This document shows, in pieces, positions 1 to 8,474 of a stretch of 20,315 bases of DNA; position 1 is the stretch's first letter; each line of letters begins with the position of its first letter. The stretch covers positions 1-20,315 of the forward strand of contig LBRX01000012.1 in assembly GCA_000991645.1 (NCBI GenBank), given 5' to 3'. A program made the position numbers and the translations under genes. The stretch is from Candidatus Moranbacteria bacterium GW2011_GWE2_36_40. Lineage in GTDB: Bacteria; Patescibacteriota; Minisyncoccia; Moranbacterales; GWC2-37-73. Under the pieces are notes generated by a model, which was not told the origin of the DNA, searched no databases, and saw only the letters and a program-made list of their open reading frames with translations.

Positions 1-25
1 ATGTAATTAAGCTGTTTATGCCTTA

Positions 26-55
26 ATTATACAGTAAAAATGGGGGTTTTTGCAA
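26..55 (-). promoter_or_regulatory. Candidate sigma70 promoter reading out of the window, with overlapping inverted repeat
   Basis: Read on the minus strand, TTGCAA (50-55) and a perfect TATAAT (26-31) are 18 bp apart. The start site would be near base 19, so the transcript leaves the window. An inverted repeat, TAATTAAG (4-11) and CTTAATTA (22-29) with a 10-nt loop, overlaps the -10 box and the start site, which is where a repressor operator could sit. No clear terminator for lepA is visible between base 1 and 112, only a 4-bp GGGA/TCCC hairpin. The target gene lies outside the window and is unknown. Confidence 0.45.
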
Positions 56-112
56 TAATTCTAGGTTTTAGTTTTTCAGGGGAATTGGCAACAGTCCCAC
101 AATACATTTTTA

Positions 113-1912
113 CTAACGCTTAAGGACGGCTAGATAGGCTTCAGATGGAACTTGAACCTTTCCAATGTTACGCATTTTCTTTTTCCCTTTCTTTTGTTTG
201 TCGAGAAGTTTGTTTTTTCGTGTCACATCTCCTCCGTACAGTTTTGCAATTACATCTTTACGGAAAGGCCTAATTGTTTCACGAGCGATAACCTTTCCAC
301 CAAGAGCAGCTTGCACTGGAATAACGAAATTATGACGCGGAATTGCATCTCTCAATTTTTCAACGATACGTTTTCCTTCGCGATGAGCCCAATCACGCGG
401 AACAATTCTGGACAATGCTTCAACTGGCTCCTCTGCCAATAAAATATCCATCTTGACCAAATCTGACACGCGATATCCGATCAAATCATAGCTCATTGAA
501 GCGTATCCAGAGGAAACACTTTTCAAATCGTCATGAAAATTCACAATAATATCAGTCAATGGAACTTCAAAACTTAGCAAAACTCGCTCCAAATCAATAT
601 ATTCCGTGTTAAGATACATTGAACGCAAAGTTCCCATGAGCTCCATAATCCCACCAAAATAAGTTGCTGGAGTTATGATATCCAACTTCACATATGGTTC
701 AGAAATTTCTTCTAATTGCGATGGATCTGGCATATCAGATGCTGAATAAATTTTCAATATCTCATAATTACCTTTCTTTTTTATTTCATAAACAACACTT
801 GGTGTTGTAATGGTTGGAGAAATGTTAAATTCTCGCTCCAATCTTTCTCGAATAATTTCCAAATGAAGCAAACCCAAAAACCCACAACGAAAACCCTTTC
901 CCAAAGCCAGATTGCTTTCAGGCTCAAAAACAAAAGCTGCATCATTTAGTTTTAATTTTTCCAAAGAATCACGCATCATGTTGTAAGCATCCCCTTCAAT
1001 TGGATAAAGTCCAGCATAAACCATTGGCCGAACTTCTTTGTATCCATCAAGTGCAGTCACATGTGTTCTGTCGCCTTCAACTGTAATAGTGTCACCAACG
1101 CGACAATGTTCAACACTTTTTAATCCAGTAGCAATATATCCAATATCTCCAGCCGTCAGCATATCAGAAGCCAAAAGCTCCGGCTTGAAATAGCCAACTT
1201 CAATTACGCCACTTTCTTTTTCAGAAGCCATCATGCGAATTTCATCATCGCGTTTTACATGTCCATCCACAATGCGTACATAGGCAAGCACACCCTTGTA
1301 TGTGTCATATTTTGAATCAAAAATCAAAGCACGAAGTGGCTTTTCTCTATCTCCCCTCGGCGCTGGAATTTTTTCCACAATTGCTCTCAGGATTCCATCA
1401 ATGCCAATACCAGTTTTTCCTGAAGCTTCCAAGATTTCTTCTTCCCTGCAACCCAAGATATGAATGATTTCCTTTTTTGTTTTTTCCACATTAGCATTTG
1501 GCAAATCAACTTTGTTTACCACTGGAATAATTTCCAGATTCTGCTCTATTGCTAAATACAAATTAGAAAGTGTTTGCGCTTGCACACCCTTGGTAGCATC
1601 CACCAACAGCACTGCGCCTTCCACGGCAGCCAAAGACCTCGACACCTCATAACCAAAATCCACGTGCCCTGGCGTATCAATTAAATTTAAAACATAATCA
1701 ACGCCTTCGCTTGAATAATTCATTCTGGCAGGTTGCAATTTTATCGTAATTCCACGCTCTCTTTCCAAATCCATCTGATCCAGTAACTGCTCTTTCATCC
1801 TTCGCATTTCCACGGTTTTTGTCACTTCCAAAAGACGGTCAGCCAAAGTCGACTTTCCATGGTCTATGTGCGCGATTATACAAAAATTTCTAACGTTTTT
1901 CTGATTATCCAT
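113..1912 (-). CDS. lepA: Elongation factor 4 (LepA), ribosome back-translocating GTPase
   Basis: 599 aa, the normal length for LepA/EF4, a ribosome-bound translational GTPase related to EF-G. GTPase motifs are in order: G1 AHIDHGKS (14-21), G2 RGIT (53-56), G3 DTPGH (79-83) and G4 NKVD (133-136). The EF-G-like domains follow, then the LepA-specific C-terminal domain, with a basic stretch (DKQKKGKKK) and a VPSEAYLAVLK-type end close to the family ending. In the usually conserved DF(S)YEVSRSLAA segment the serine is a glycine. The ATG at 1912 puts G1 at the expected distance from the N-terminus, although no Shine-Dalgarno sequence precedes it. The gene stands alone, with the upstream gene closed by a terminator at 1993-2028. 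Identification is secure. Confidence 0.97.
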   Translation of the reverse strand: MDNQKNVRNFCIIAHIDHGKSTLADRLLEVTKTVEMRRMKEQLLDQMDLERERGITIKLQPARMNYSSEGVDYVLNLIDTPGHVDFGYEVSRSLAAVEGAVLLVDATKGVQAQTLSNLYLAIEQNLEIIPVVNKVDLPNANVEKTKKEIIHILGCREEEILEASGKTGIGIDGILRAIVEKIPAPRGDREKPLRALIFDSKYDTYKGVLAYVRIVDGHVKRDDEIRMMASEKESGVIEVGYFKPELLASDMLTAGDIGYIATGLKSVEHCRVGDTITVEGDRTHVTALDGYKEVRPMVYAGLYPIEGDAYNMMRDSLEKLKLNDAAFVFEPESNLALGKGFRCGFLGLLHLEIIRERLEREFNISPTITTPSVVYEIKKKGNYEILKIYSASDMPDPSQLEEISEPYVKLDIITPATYFGGIMELMGTLRSMYLNTEYIDLERVLLSFEVPLTDIIVNFHDDLKSVSSGYASMSYDLIGYRVSDLVKMDILLAEEPVEALSRIVPRDWAHREGKRIVEKLRDAIPRHNFVIPVQAALGGKVIARETIRPFRKDVIAKLYGGDVTRKNKLLDKQKKGKKKMRNIGKVQVPSEAYLAVLKR

Positions 1913-1962
1913 TGTTCGTATTTTAAATTTTCACTACTAGAATAAATATTTTTACTTTATTA

Positions 1963-1991
1963 ATAGTACACATAAAGACGGTTTTAAGCAA
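1963..1991 (-). promoter_or_regulatory. Weak candidate promoter for lepA
   Basis: On the minus strand TTGCTT (1986-1991) and TACTAT (1963-1968) are 17 bp apart. This lies just after the terminator of the upstream gene, leaving a leader of about 45 nt before the lepA ATG. Only 3 of 6 and 4 of 6 bases match consensus, so position and spacing are the main support. Confidence 0.35.
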
Positions 1992-1992
1992 G

Positions 1993-2028
1993 AAAAAGCG
2001 GCCTCCACAAATATATAGTGGAAGCCGC
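1993..2028 (-). terminator. Intrinsic terminator after the secreted 128-aa protein gene
   Basis: Arms 1998-2008 and 2018-2028 form an 11-bp GC-rich stem (GCGGC then TCCAC, with one C-A mismatch) and a 9-nt AT loop. On the minus strand the stem is followed by TTTTTCTT. It begins 16 bp after the stop codon of the 2044-2430 gene and separates it from lepA. Confidence 0.85.
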
Positions 2029-2043
2029 AAGACAAAAACATGT

Positions 2044-2430
2044 TCATTTTCCAGCAATTGGCTCTTGCCGGAGATTTTTTATTGAAAAGTTTTCAGACTG
2101 CATTCCTTCTTGCAGCCTAATATTTCCTGAAAAATCCTTACAACTCTGCTGATTTAGCTTATATTCAAGCCAAAATTGTTGACGCTCAATAATACCGAAC
2201 GCCATCAGAAGCTGAATAACTTCTTCTGCTGACCCTATTGCTGGTTCCATTAAACCTTCCAGTTCCAATATTGATTCGTTAGCAATAAGCTCTACCAGTT
2301 GAGGTTCGGAAATATTAGCTTCATTCTGAAGCCTTAGTCTAATATTCTCGAGATCATCAGCATGGCACGGCGAAGCAATAAACAAACTGACACCCACCAG
2401 CGCCACAATCACGATTTGAAAAACTTTCAT
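2044..2430 (-). CDS. Small secreted protein of unknown function
   Basis: 128 aa, family not recognised. The N-terminus is a textbook signal peptide: a Lys at position 2, a hydrophobic core over residues 4-19, and a likely signal-peptidase I site after CHA (22-24). The ASPC segment has Pro just before Cys, so it is not a lipobox. The mature part is about 104 aa, polar and probably helical, rich in Glu, Gln, Leu and Ile, with a single Cys in QQSCKDF. Translation starts at the ATG at 2430 behind GGGAGG, one of the strongest Shine-Dalgarno sites in the window. The gene is monocistronic, with a near-consensus promoter (2484-2512) and its own terminator (1993-2028), suggesting strong independent expression. 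It could be a periplasmic or cell-surface factor; no function is assigned. Confidence 0.8.
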   Translation of the reverse strand: MKVFQIVIVALVGVSLFIASPCHADDLENIRLRLQNEANISEPQLVELIANESILELEGLMEPAIGSAEEVIQLLMAFGIIERQQFWLEYKLNQQSCKDFSGNIRLQEGMQSENFSIKNLRQEPIAGK

Positions 2431-2459
2431 TTTCTACCTCCCAGTATTTTAAATAAATT

Positions 2460-2477
2460 TTGTCATCAATATGACAA
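2460..2477 (-). promoter_or_regulatory. Perfect inverted repeat at the predicted transcript start of the secreted-protein gene
   Basis: TTGTCAT (2460-2466) and ATGACAA (2471-2477) form a perfect 7-bp inverted repeat with a 4-nt loop. It begins where transcription from the promoter at 2484-2512 should start. It is either an operator at +1 or a hairpin at the 5' end of the mRNA that could protect it from decay. Confidence 0.5.
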
Positions 2478-2483
2478 TTTGTA

Positions 2484-2512
2484 ATTATAGCACCTTTTGA
2501 CTGTTCTGTAAA
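2484..2512 (-). promoter_or_regulatory. Near-consensus sigma70 promoter of the secreted-protein gene
   Basis: On the minus strand TTTACA (2507-2512, 5 of 6 consensus) and a perfect TATAAT (2484-2489) are separated by exactly 17 bp. The predicted start is near 2477, giving a leader of about 47 nt that ends in GGGAGG before the ATG at 2430. Confidence 0.75.
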
Positions 2513-2580
2513 GGGTATGCTAAATTTACGCGGTATTGAAGCCCAATCCACCTGCTCTATTTTGCATTCACTAAGAAGCT

Positions 2581-2601
2581 AAAAATCCGCCAACTGGCGG
2601 A
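2581..2601 (-). terminator. Intrinsic terminator after murJ
   Basis: TCCGCC (2586-2591) and GGCGGA (2596-2601) form a perfect 6-bp GC-rich stem with a 4-nt loop. Minus-strand transcripts then read TTTTT (2581-2585). It lies 13 bp past the murJ stop and closes the glycosyltransferase-murJ block. Confidence 0.8.
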
Positions 2602-2613
2602 CTAACAAGCTAC

Positions 2614-4320
2614 CTACTCTCCTACGCCGGTAACCTCGGCAGTGTCTTCAGTGATAATTTTTTTGGCTCGAAATATTTTTCTAGTAATTGAATCTGTGAA
2701 TTGAAAGAATTCTTTGACATTAAAGTAATAACTTGCCAAACAAAATGCTGCGAGACCAGCACCGCCTGAGATTATAAGCTGCGCAAGGACTTCCACAAAA
2801 GTGTCTAATTCCCCCCTGGTTCCAACAATATATTTACTGATTTGAGTAACAATTCCCGCAATGAAAGTGGCTGCAATAATTCGAGTTGTTGAATTAAAAA
2901 TATTTTTTCCGTCCATGTTTGGTAAATTTTTTCGCAAATATATAATAAGTAAAATCATATTCACCACACTTGCAACAGAAAATGCAATCGCCAAACCAAA
3001 CACCGGATTCCACCAGTTCATCATCTTGGCAGAAACCAGTGTTTCAGAAATTCCAAAAACTGTTCCCGATCTGAGCAAGAGAAAAACCAATGTTATATTT
3101 ATAGCCTCACTTACCAGGGCAATGTAAAGAGGTGTCTTTGTGTTTTGAAGAGCATAAAATGCTCGATTCAAAAGCGGAAGAAGTGCTTGAGCAAACAAGC
3201 TTATTGCCATAATACCAAGAACTTGAAATGTAAAGATGGTGTCTTCCCAATTAAACTTTCCTGTTCCCAAGAGCACACGCACTGTTTGTGCACGAAGCAC
3301 AAACAAAAACATGCTGAGCGGAATAACAAAAAACAAAACTTGTCTAAATGTTCTGGAAAAAACACTGACAAATTTTGCAGATTCTTTTTTTGCCCCAAAA
3401 GCACTTAGCGTTGGAAAAACGGCAATCGCAAAAGATATTCCAAAAAGTCCAAGTGGTCCGCTCTGAATGTTATTTGCAAAATTAAAAATTGCCAAACTTC
3501 CTGTGGCTAAAGTTGAAGCAAAAATAGTAATAATAGTAAAATTAATTTGGCTTACAGCGATTGTTAAAGTTCGTGGAATCATAAGCCTAAGAACTCTGCG
3601 AACATTTGGATTTTTCCATGCACCAAAAAACATCGGTTTAAAACTAAATCCAGAAAATTTGACTGATGGGTATTGAATCAACAAATGCATCAATGCGCCA
3701 AGCACAACACCCCAAGCCAAACCTGCAGGACCAAATGGTTTAACAAAAAATAATGCGCCAATTATTATTCCTGTATTGTAAAATATGGGAGCCAATGAAT
3801 AAATCAAAAATTTCTTAAAGGAAACAAGCGCGCCTCCGATAATTCCACTAATTCCCAATAGTATTGGACTGAGAAACATAATGCGCGTGAGAGTCACTGT
3901 CAATTCCATTTTGGCACCAGTAAACCCAGGAGTCACCATTTTCATGAGCCATGGAGCTAATAACACTAAAACGATGGAAACAGTTCCTGCAAGCAAAATT
4001 TGCAAGCTAAGAATACCAGAGGAAAGCTCCCAAGCTTCGTCTTCTTTTTTTTCCGATATCAGTTCAGTAAAAACAGGAATAAAGGCTGCACTAAGAGCCC
4101 CGACAATCATCAGATTATAAATCAGATCAGGAATACGAAAAGCTGCGTAATAGGCATCCAATGTGTCCCCTGCACCAAACTGACCAGCCAAAATGCGATC
4201 ACGAAAAAGTCCCAGAACACGACTAGCGACTCCAGCCAAGGAAATAATCAAAGCTGCTGCTGCGATTGATTGCGTCGGCTTTTCGTTTAATATCTTACTG
4301 TTAACAAATTTTTTAATCAT
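2614..4320 (-). CDS. murJ: Lipid II flippase MurJ (MviN family)
   Basis: 568 aa polytopic membrane protein of the MOP exporter superfamily, with about 14 predicted transmembrane helices. It moves lipid-linked peptidoglycan precursor across the cytoplasmic membrane. The N-terminal signature SRVLGLFRDRILAGQFGAG (33-51) carries Arg34 and Arg40, matching functionally important arginines at SR and RD in E. coli MurJ. It is followed by DAYYAAFRIPDLI and GALSAAFIPVF. The NIQSGPLGLFGISFAIAVFP segment in the second half is also typical. The C-terminus has a short polar tail. The ATG at 4320 has no clear Shine-Dalgarno; a TATAAA at 4344-4349 could be its -10 box. It lies 83 bp behind the DUF4012 gene with no terminator between, so it may be co-transcribed with the surface-polysaccharide block. 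Confidence 0.95.
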   Translation of the reverse strand: MIKKFVNSKILNEKPTQSIAAAALIISLAGVASRVLGLFRDRILAGQFGAGDTLDAYYAAFRIPDLIYNLMIVGALSAAFIPVFTELISEKKEDEAWELSSGILSLQILLAGTVSIVLVLLAPWLMKMVTPGFTGAKMELTVTLTRIMFLSPILLGISGIIGGALVSFKKFLIYSLAPIFYNTGIIIGALFFVKPFGPAGLAWGVVLGALMHLLIQYPSVKFSGFSFKPMFFGAWKNPNVRRVLRLMIPRTLTIAVSQINFTIITIFASTLATGSLAIFNFANNIQSGPLGLFGISFAIAVFPTLSAFGAKKESAKFVSVFSRTFRQVLFFVIPLSMFLFVLRAQTVRVLLGTGKFNWEDTIFTFQVLGIMAISLFAQALLPLLNRAFYALQNTKTPLYIALVSEAINITLVFLLLRSGTVFGISETLVSAKMMNWWNPVFGLAIAFSVASVVNMILLIIYLRKNLPNMDGKNIFNSTTRIIAATFIAGIVTQISKYIVGTRGELDTFVEVLAQLIISGGAGLAAFCLASYYFNVKEFFQFTDSITRKIFRAKKIITEDTAEVTGVGE

Positions 4321-4403
4321 ATCTACTAGACTTTTTGAAAAATTTTATACTCACTCGCAAATCTTACCTTAAAATTATCCAAATGACAATTCCAGTTATT
4401 GCA

Positions 4404-7148
4404 TTACCTTTTTTCAAAAAGCAATGCCACGTATCGATCTGTTTTCAAGGTTGATTCCACTTTTAACCCATTATTGTTTTTTTCAAATTCAACTGGAAAA
4501 TTCCACTTGACTGAATAATTTTTCGGATAAAGCACCTGTGAAACAAATTTGCTCCCAATACTGCCTGATTGTTTTTGTGCAACCAAAGAATATGAATCTA
4601 TTTCTTGTTTATCTTTCACTGAAACCTGAAACAATTTAAATGGTAGAAGATATTTATATACAACAGTAACTGTTTCTTGTGGACTAACATATACCCAATT
4701 TGCAAAAACGGTTTTTTCACTTTCTTGATAAATACGAGTGCCAGATGACTGATCAATAATCATGGAATTTTCTTGATTTTGCACATCAATATCACGCTTG
4801 AAATCAAGTGCATCATAGTCCAAGGGAGGTTTGCTTGTTTCACGAGTCTGACCGCTAACTTCCAAAAGTTTTGAACCATTTGGAACATATACTCTCAAAT
4901 AATCAGCATTAACCTTATTAAACCATTCATAATCCGAATTTCCTCCATTATGCTTTCGTGTAATTGTGAGAGTATCAATGATCGATCCATCTTCTTGAAT
5001 TTCAGCTTGATGAAGAATGGTTTCTTCTATCATCGCATCTGTTTTATACCCATTTATATTGGTATTAATAACACTAACATAATCTCTTGAAGCATCCAGA
5101 ACTTCTCCAGACCAACCCTGTTGCGAAATTATTTTTTGCAACTGCACATTTTCTGAATACAACAAAATGTGTTTTTCCTCCAATCCTTCAAGCAAAGCTG
5201 CTGCAGTTTTCGAAATTGTTTCAATATTTTTACTGCTGAGCAATTTCTCTAAAACCATTGGTGCCAAATCAGACAAGATTTTTTTTGGCTTGTTTTCTTG
5301 CTTGTCATATTCAACTTCAACTTCATTTTGTGTCAATTCAACAAAATTTTCACTATTCAAAGTAACATCATATTCAGGCATTTCAATTGGACCAGTTATT
5401 TCTAGAAGTTTTTGCATCATGGTTGGTGTCAATGTTATTACACCATCAGCTGTTGGACCACCAGTTTTTTCATAGAAAGAAATTGATTTTTTTGCTGACA
5501 AAGGAAAATCAGCAAACCAATTGCTATCATGCATGCTCCAATTTGCTGATATTTTTTGAATTGGAGCAGGAGGAACAATTTTATCACGAAGCTGCCCATC
5601 CGGATTAAAAATTCCATCTATAAAAAACTTTTTCACATGACCATTGGCAATATCGATCAAACCATAACTTCCAATAAAGCCGCCAGTAGCCCTCATTTCA
5701 GAATTATTTTGAAACAAGAAAAGATATTTTCTTGGTCCATTACCTCCTAACAAATCAACAAAAATCTGACTATTATTTAGAAAAAAATCCAAAGAGCTTC
5801 TTAGCTCCGGAAGGCTCTGCTTCAATAGTAAAAATTTTTGCTGTTTATCAACAGGAAGATCATCAATAGAAATGCGGTCTATGTTTTGTTGCGCTGCATC
5901 AAGTTCAATTTTTGCTTTGGCAATATTTTGTTTGGCATTTTCAAGAACATCCAACAAGGAAATGTCTTTTGAAGATACACCACTTTCAGTATTTTTAAAT
6001 TGAGATGAAATTCTTGCAACTTCATTAATTGACTTTCCTGCGGCAGAAAAATGTTTGCCAGCCTCAACTGCATTTTTTCCGGAAGAAATTTTTGAAACAA
6101 ATGGAACAAAGCGCGTAGCATCAATCAAAATACCACCCATAGTGTCAAGCTCATCAGCACCATTGGAAAAATTTGCATACGCCTCAGAAAAATGATTTGA
6201 TGAATTTTCAAAATTTTGATTTTTAATTTCTCCAATAGCAGAATTAAGATTTGCAAGACCATCTGCACTTGAAGCCAAAACACGCCCCTTGATTCCAGCA
6301 CCCTTACTGACATATGTAATTCCGCCAATACCAACAAAAACAAACATGGAAACCAATGCAAAAGTTCCAAGTGATTTATTTATGTTAAATTGGAATGGTA
6401 ACCTATTTTTAGAAAAAAGATCATTGAATGAAAAGTAATCTTGACTATTTTTGCTGCCAAATATTTTTTTTCTAAGGTTTTCCCTCTTTTTTGCTTTTGC
6501 TATTTTTTTTGCCACCAATTCCTGTTCAAGACGAGCTTTTGCTTCAGCTCTCAACTCATTTTCAAGCCATTGGGCCTGCAACAACTCTCTCTTCCTTTTT
6601 TCTTCCAAGACAAATTCTTGATATGCCTGACTTTGTTTTCGATTAAATTCAGCTGCTCTTTTCAACTCTTCTTGTTGTTTGAGAGCTTGAATTCTTATTG
6701 ATTCTTCTTTTTCAATGGTTTTTATTCTTTTTTGCGCAATAATTTCTTGCTCCTTTCCTTTGTGTATTTTGTGAATTTTTTCCATGACTGCTTGCTGCTG
6801 ACGTTCCAAACGTTTTTTTTCATTTTCCAAGATTAATGTCCGTTTTTGTTCTTCCATCAATTTGGCAGCCAAAAATTCAGCTTCCCTGCGTTGATTTTCA
6901 ATTTTTAATTGCTCCTCTTGCTTGCGACGTGCAATTTCATTTTTTTCAAAAAAGATGTTCTGCTGCTCCAACTGCAAAAAACGCTGCTGTTCTTTTTGAC
7001 GTTTTGTTTCTTCCTTTTTTTTCAAAACATTCTTTCTGAAATCATTTTTTTCAGGACAAACTGATTTTATTTTTTTCCAATCCAAATCACCAGTTTCATC
7101 AACTGGCCTAACATCAAACATCTGAGGAATAATTCTATTCTTAGACAT
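4404..7148 (-). CDS. DUF4012 surface protein with long N-terminal cytoplasmic coiled coil
   Basis: 914 aa. Residues about 40-228 are an almost uninterrupted charged coiled coil rich in Lys, Glu, Gln and Arg. A basic linker (KKRENLRKK) leads to one transmembrane helix at about 260-280. The remainder is extracytoplasmic: a linker of helices (about 300-460), then the DUF4012 domain, which starts near KYLFLFQNNSEMRATGG (474-490) and continues with FIGSYG (491-496) to near the C-terminus. DUF4012 has no established biochemical function but is common in Patescibacteria and Gram-positives, often near glycosyltransferases as here. The start at 7148 is preceded by AAGGAT. The upstream GT4 gene ends 26 bp away, indicating an operon. 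The basic side before the TM places the coiled coil in the cytoplasm. It may be a scaffold linking the cytoplasm to surface polymer; that role is inferred. Confidence 0.88.
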   Translation of the reverse strand: MSKNRIIPQMFDVRPVDETGDLDWKKIKSVCPEKNDFRKNVLKKKEETKRQKEQQRFLQLEQQNIFFEKNEIARRKQEEQLKIENQRREAEFLAAKLMEEQKRTLILENEKKRLERQQQAVMEKIHKIHKGKEQEIIAQKRIKTIEKEESIRIQALKQQEELKRAAEFNRKQSQAYQEFVLEEKRKRELLQAQWLENELRAEAKARLEQELVAKKIAKAKKRENLRKKIFGSKNSQDYFSFNDLFSKNRLPFQFNINKSLGTFALVSMFVFVGIGGITYVSKGAGIKGRVLASSADGLANLNSAIGEIKNQNFENSSNHFSEAYANFSNGADELDTMGGILIDATRFVPFVSKISSGKNAVEAGKHFSAAGKSINEVARISSQFKNTESGVSSKDISLLDVLENAKQNIAKAKIELDAAQQNIDRISIDDLPVDKQQKFLLLKQSLPELRSSLDFFLNNSQIFVDLLGGNGPRKYLFLFQNNSEMRATGGFIGSYGLIDIANGHVKKFFIDGIFNPDGQLRDKIVPPAPIQKISANWSMHDSNWFADFPLSAKKSISFYEKTGGPTADGVITLTPTMMQKLLEITGPIEMPEYDVTLNSENFVELTQNEVEVEYDKQENKPKKILSDLAPMVLEKLLSSKNIETISKTAAALLEGLEEKHILLYSENVQLQKIISQQGWSGEVLDASRDYVSVINTNINGYKTDAMIEETILHQAEIQEDGSIIDTLTITRKHNGGNSDYEWFNKVNADYLRVYVPNGSKLLEVSGQTRETSKPPLDYDALDFKRDIDVQNQENSMIIDQSSGTRIYQESEKTVFANWVYVSPQETVTVVYKYLLPFKLFQVSVKDKQEIDSYSLVAQKQSGSIGSKFVSQVLYPKNYSVKWNFPVEFEKNNNGLKVESTLKTDRYVALLFEKR

Positions 7149-7174
7149 AATCCTTCAAGACTATACTTTGCTTT

Positions 7175-8314
7175 TTATTTTTTATTTCTAACATTCAAAT
7201 ATATTGAAAGCGTTTCATTCGCCATCTTTTCCCAGCTATATTTTCTGATTCTTTCATAACCCCTTTCAATTAGGCGATCTTTTATCTCTTTGTTGTTTAA
7301 AATAAGTTCCACACCTTTGGCAAAATTTTTCCCACCCACTGGAGGGTTGGCATCAACATATAAAGCTGCTTCTCCCAAGACCTCCTTCATGCAAGCATGA
7401 TCAGAACAAACAACCGCAGCACCCTTGGCCATTGCTTCAAGTGGTGGCAGACCAAAACCTTCATACAACGATGGAAAAACATATGCCTGAGCAAAGCGAT
7501 ACAAAACATCCAAATCTTGATCCGGCACAAACCCCAAAAAATGCACATTTGAAATATTGTTTTTTATAACGTATTTTTTCAAACGTACATAAAAAAAATC
7601 TTCCTTCCCAACCAAGGCCAACTGCAAATTAGGAAATTCTTCCAAAATAAGCTCGAATGCATCAATCAAGCTTTCCAAATTTTTGTGAGGATAAGCATTT
7701 CCAACATACAACAAATACGATTTAATTATACCATATTTTTCCAAAATCTGGTTGGGACTCACACTAGAAATTCGACACAGATTGTCACTTGCTTCATATG
7801 TTACAAATATTTTCCCTGTCGCTTCACTGTATTGACCAATAATGTCGTTTTTTGTGAACTCAGAAACAGCAATTATTGCCGCTGAGCGTTTTATTGCACT
7901 ACCGATTGTCAATTTATATGCAGCGTATTTTATCCAATACCAAATTGGATTCAACATTGTTCCACGCAGAGTCGGAAAATGTATCAAAATAAGATCATGA
8001 ATCGTTAGAACAAATTTTTTTCGATACAAAAGAGGCACATTGAAATGTGGAAAATGCATCAGATCAAATTTGTATTTTGCCAACAATCTTGGATACAAAA
8101 TTTGCTCAGAAAAAGAATACCAGCGATAATCTGCCAACACCTTGGTAAAATTTTTATTAAAAGGTTGATATTCATCAAAGTTTTCTTTGCGCAAAAAAAC
8201 AACGTATTGATTTTCGATGTCAATCGTTTCCAAGTGTTCAATAAGTTTTTGCGTATAACGTCCCAGGCCTTTGCCTCCAAGACCAAAAAAACGCGCATCA
8301 ATTCCAATCTTCAT
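7175..8314 (-). CDS. GT4-family glycosyltransferase (GT-B fold)
   Basis: 379 aa, the usual size for a cytoplasmic GT4 enzyme that transfers a sugar from a nucleotide donor. The N-terminal domain begins MKIGIDARFF and has a glycine-rich GGKGLGRY (13-20) plus FVLTIHDLI (101-109). The C-terminal donor domain shows YVGNAYPHKN (203-212) and the GT4 E-x7-E signature EGFGLPPLE (Glu285 and Glu293). It resembles MtfB/WbpY-like mannosyl- and rhamnosyltransferases, but the sugar cannot be read from sequence. It lies 26 bp upstream of the DUF4012 gene, so the two are probably coupled. The ATG at 8314 has no proper Shine-Dalgarno and is preceded 6 bp away by four tandem heptamers (8321-8348), so expression could vary with repeat number. 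Confidence 0.92.
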   Translation of the reverse strand: MKIGIDARFFGLGGKGLGRYTQKLIEHLETIDIENQYVVFLRKENFDEYQPFNKNFTKVLADYRWYSFSEQILYPRLLAKYKFDLMHFPHFNVPLLYRKKFVLTIHDLILIHFPTLRGTMLNPIWYWIKYAAYKLTIGSAIKRSAAIIAVSEFTKNDIIGQYSEATGKIFVTYEASDNLCRISSVSPNQILEKYGIIKSYLLYVGNAYPHKNLESLIDAFELILEEFPNLQLALVGKEDFFYVRLKKYVIKNNISNVHFLGFVPDQDLDVLYRFAQAYVFPSLYEGFGLPPLEAMAKGAAVVCSDHACMKEVLGEAALYVDANPPVGGKNFAKGVELILNNKEIKDRLIERGYERIRKYSWEKMANETLSIYLNVRNKK

Positions 8315-8320
8315 GAAGTA

Positions 8321-8348
8321 CTTACAACTTACAACTTACAACTTACAA
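8321..8348 (-). repeat. Four tandem copies of a 7-bp repeat abutting a GT4 start codon
   Basis: CTTACAA on the plus strand (TTGTAAG in the direction of the gene) is repeated four times without error and ends 6 bp before the ATG at 8314. It replaces the region where a Shine-Dalgarno sequence would lie. The neighbouring 8365-8410 is also low-complexity (taactaacaac-like on the minus strand). Slippage would change leader length by 7 nt. Confidence 0.9.
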
Positions 8349-8474
8349 CAAATGCATTTCTGAATTCCAAAATTAGTTATTGGTTACCAGTTGCTTGTTG
8401 TTAGTTATTTATATTTTACCATTTTTTCACCAAGAAAAAAAGTTATTTTTCAGTTTTTGAGATTCAACTAGGAC

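Noticed and set aside
152..442. 96-aa plus-strand open frame antisense to lepA
   Set aside because: It lies entirely opposite a conserved gene; no promoter or Shine-Dalgarno.
2357..2551. 64-aa minus-strand open frame
   Set aside because: It overlaps the signal-peptide region of the secreted protein in another frame and runs through that gene's promoter; no ribosome-binding site.
8321..8348. CRISPR-like short repeats
   Set aside because: The heptamers are directly tandem with no spacers and no cas genes are present.
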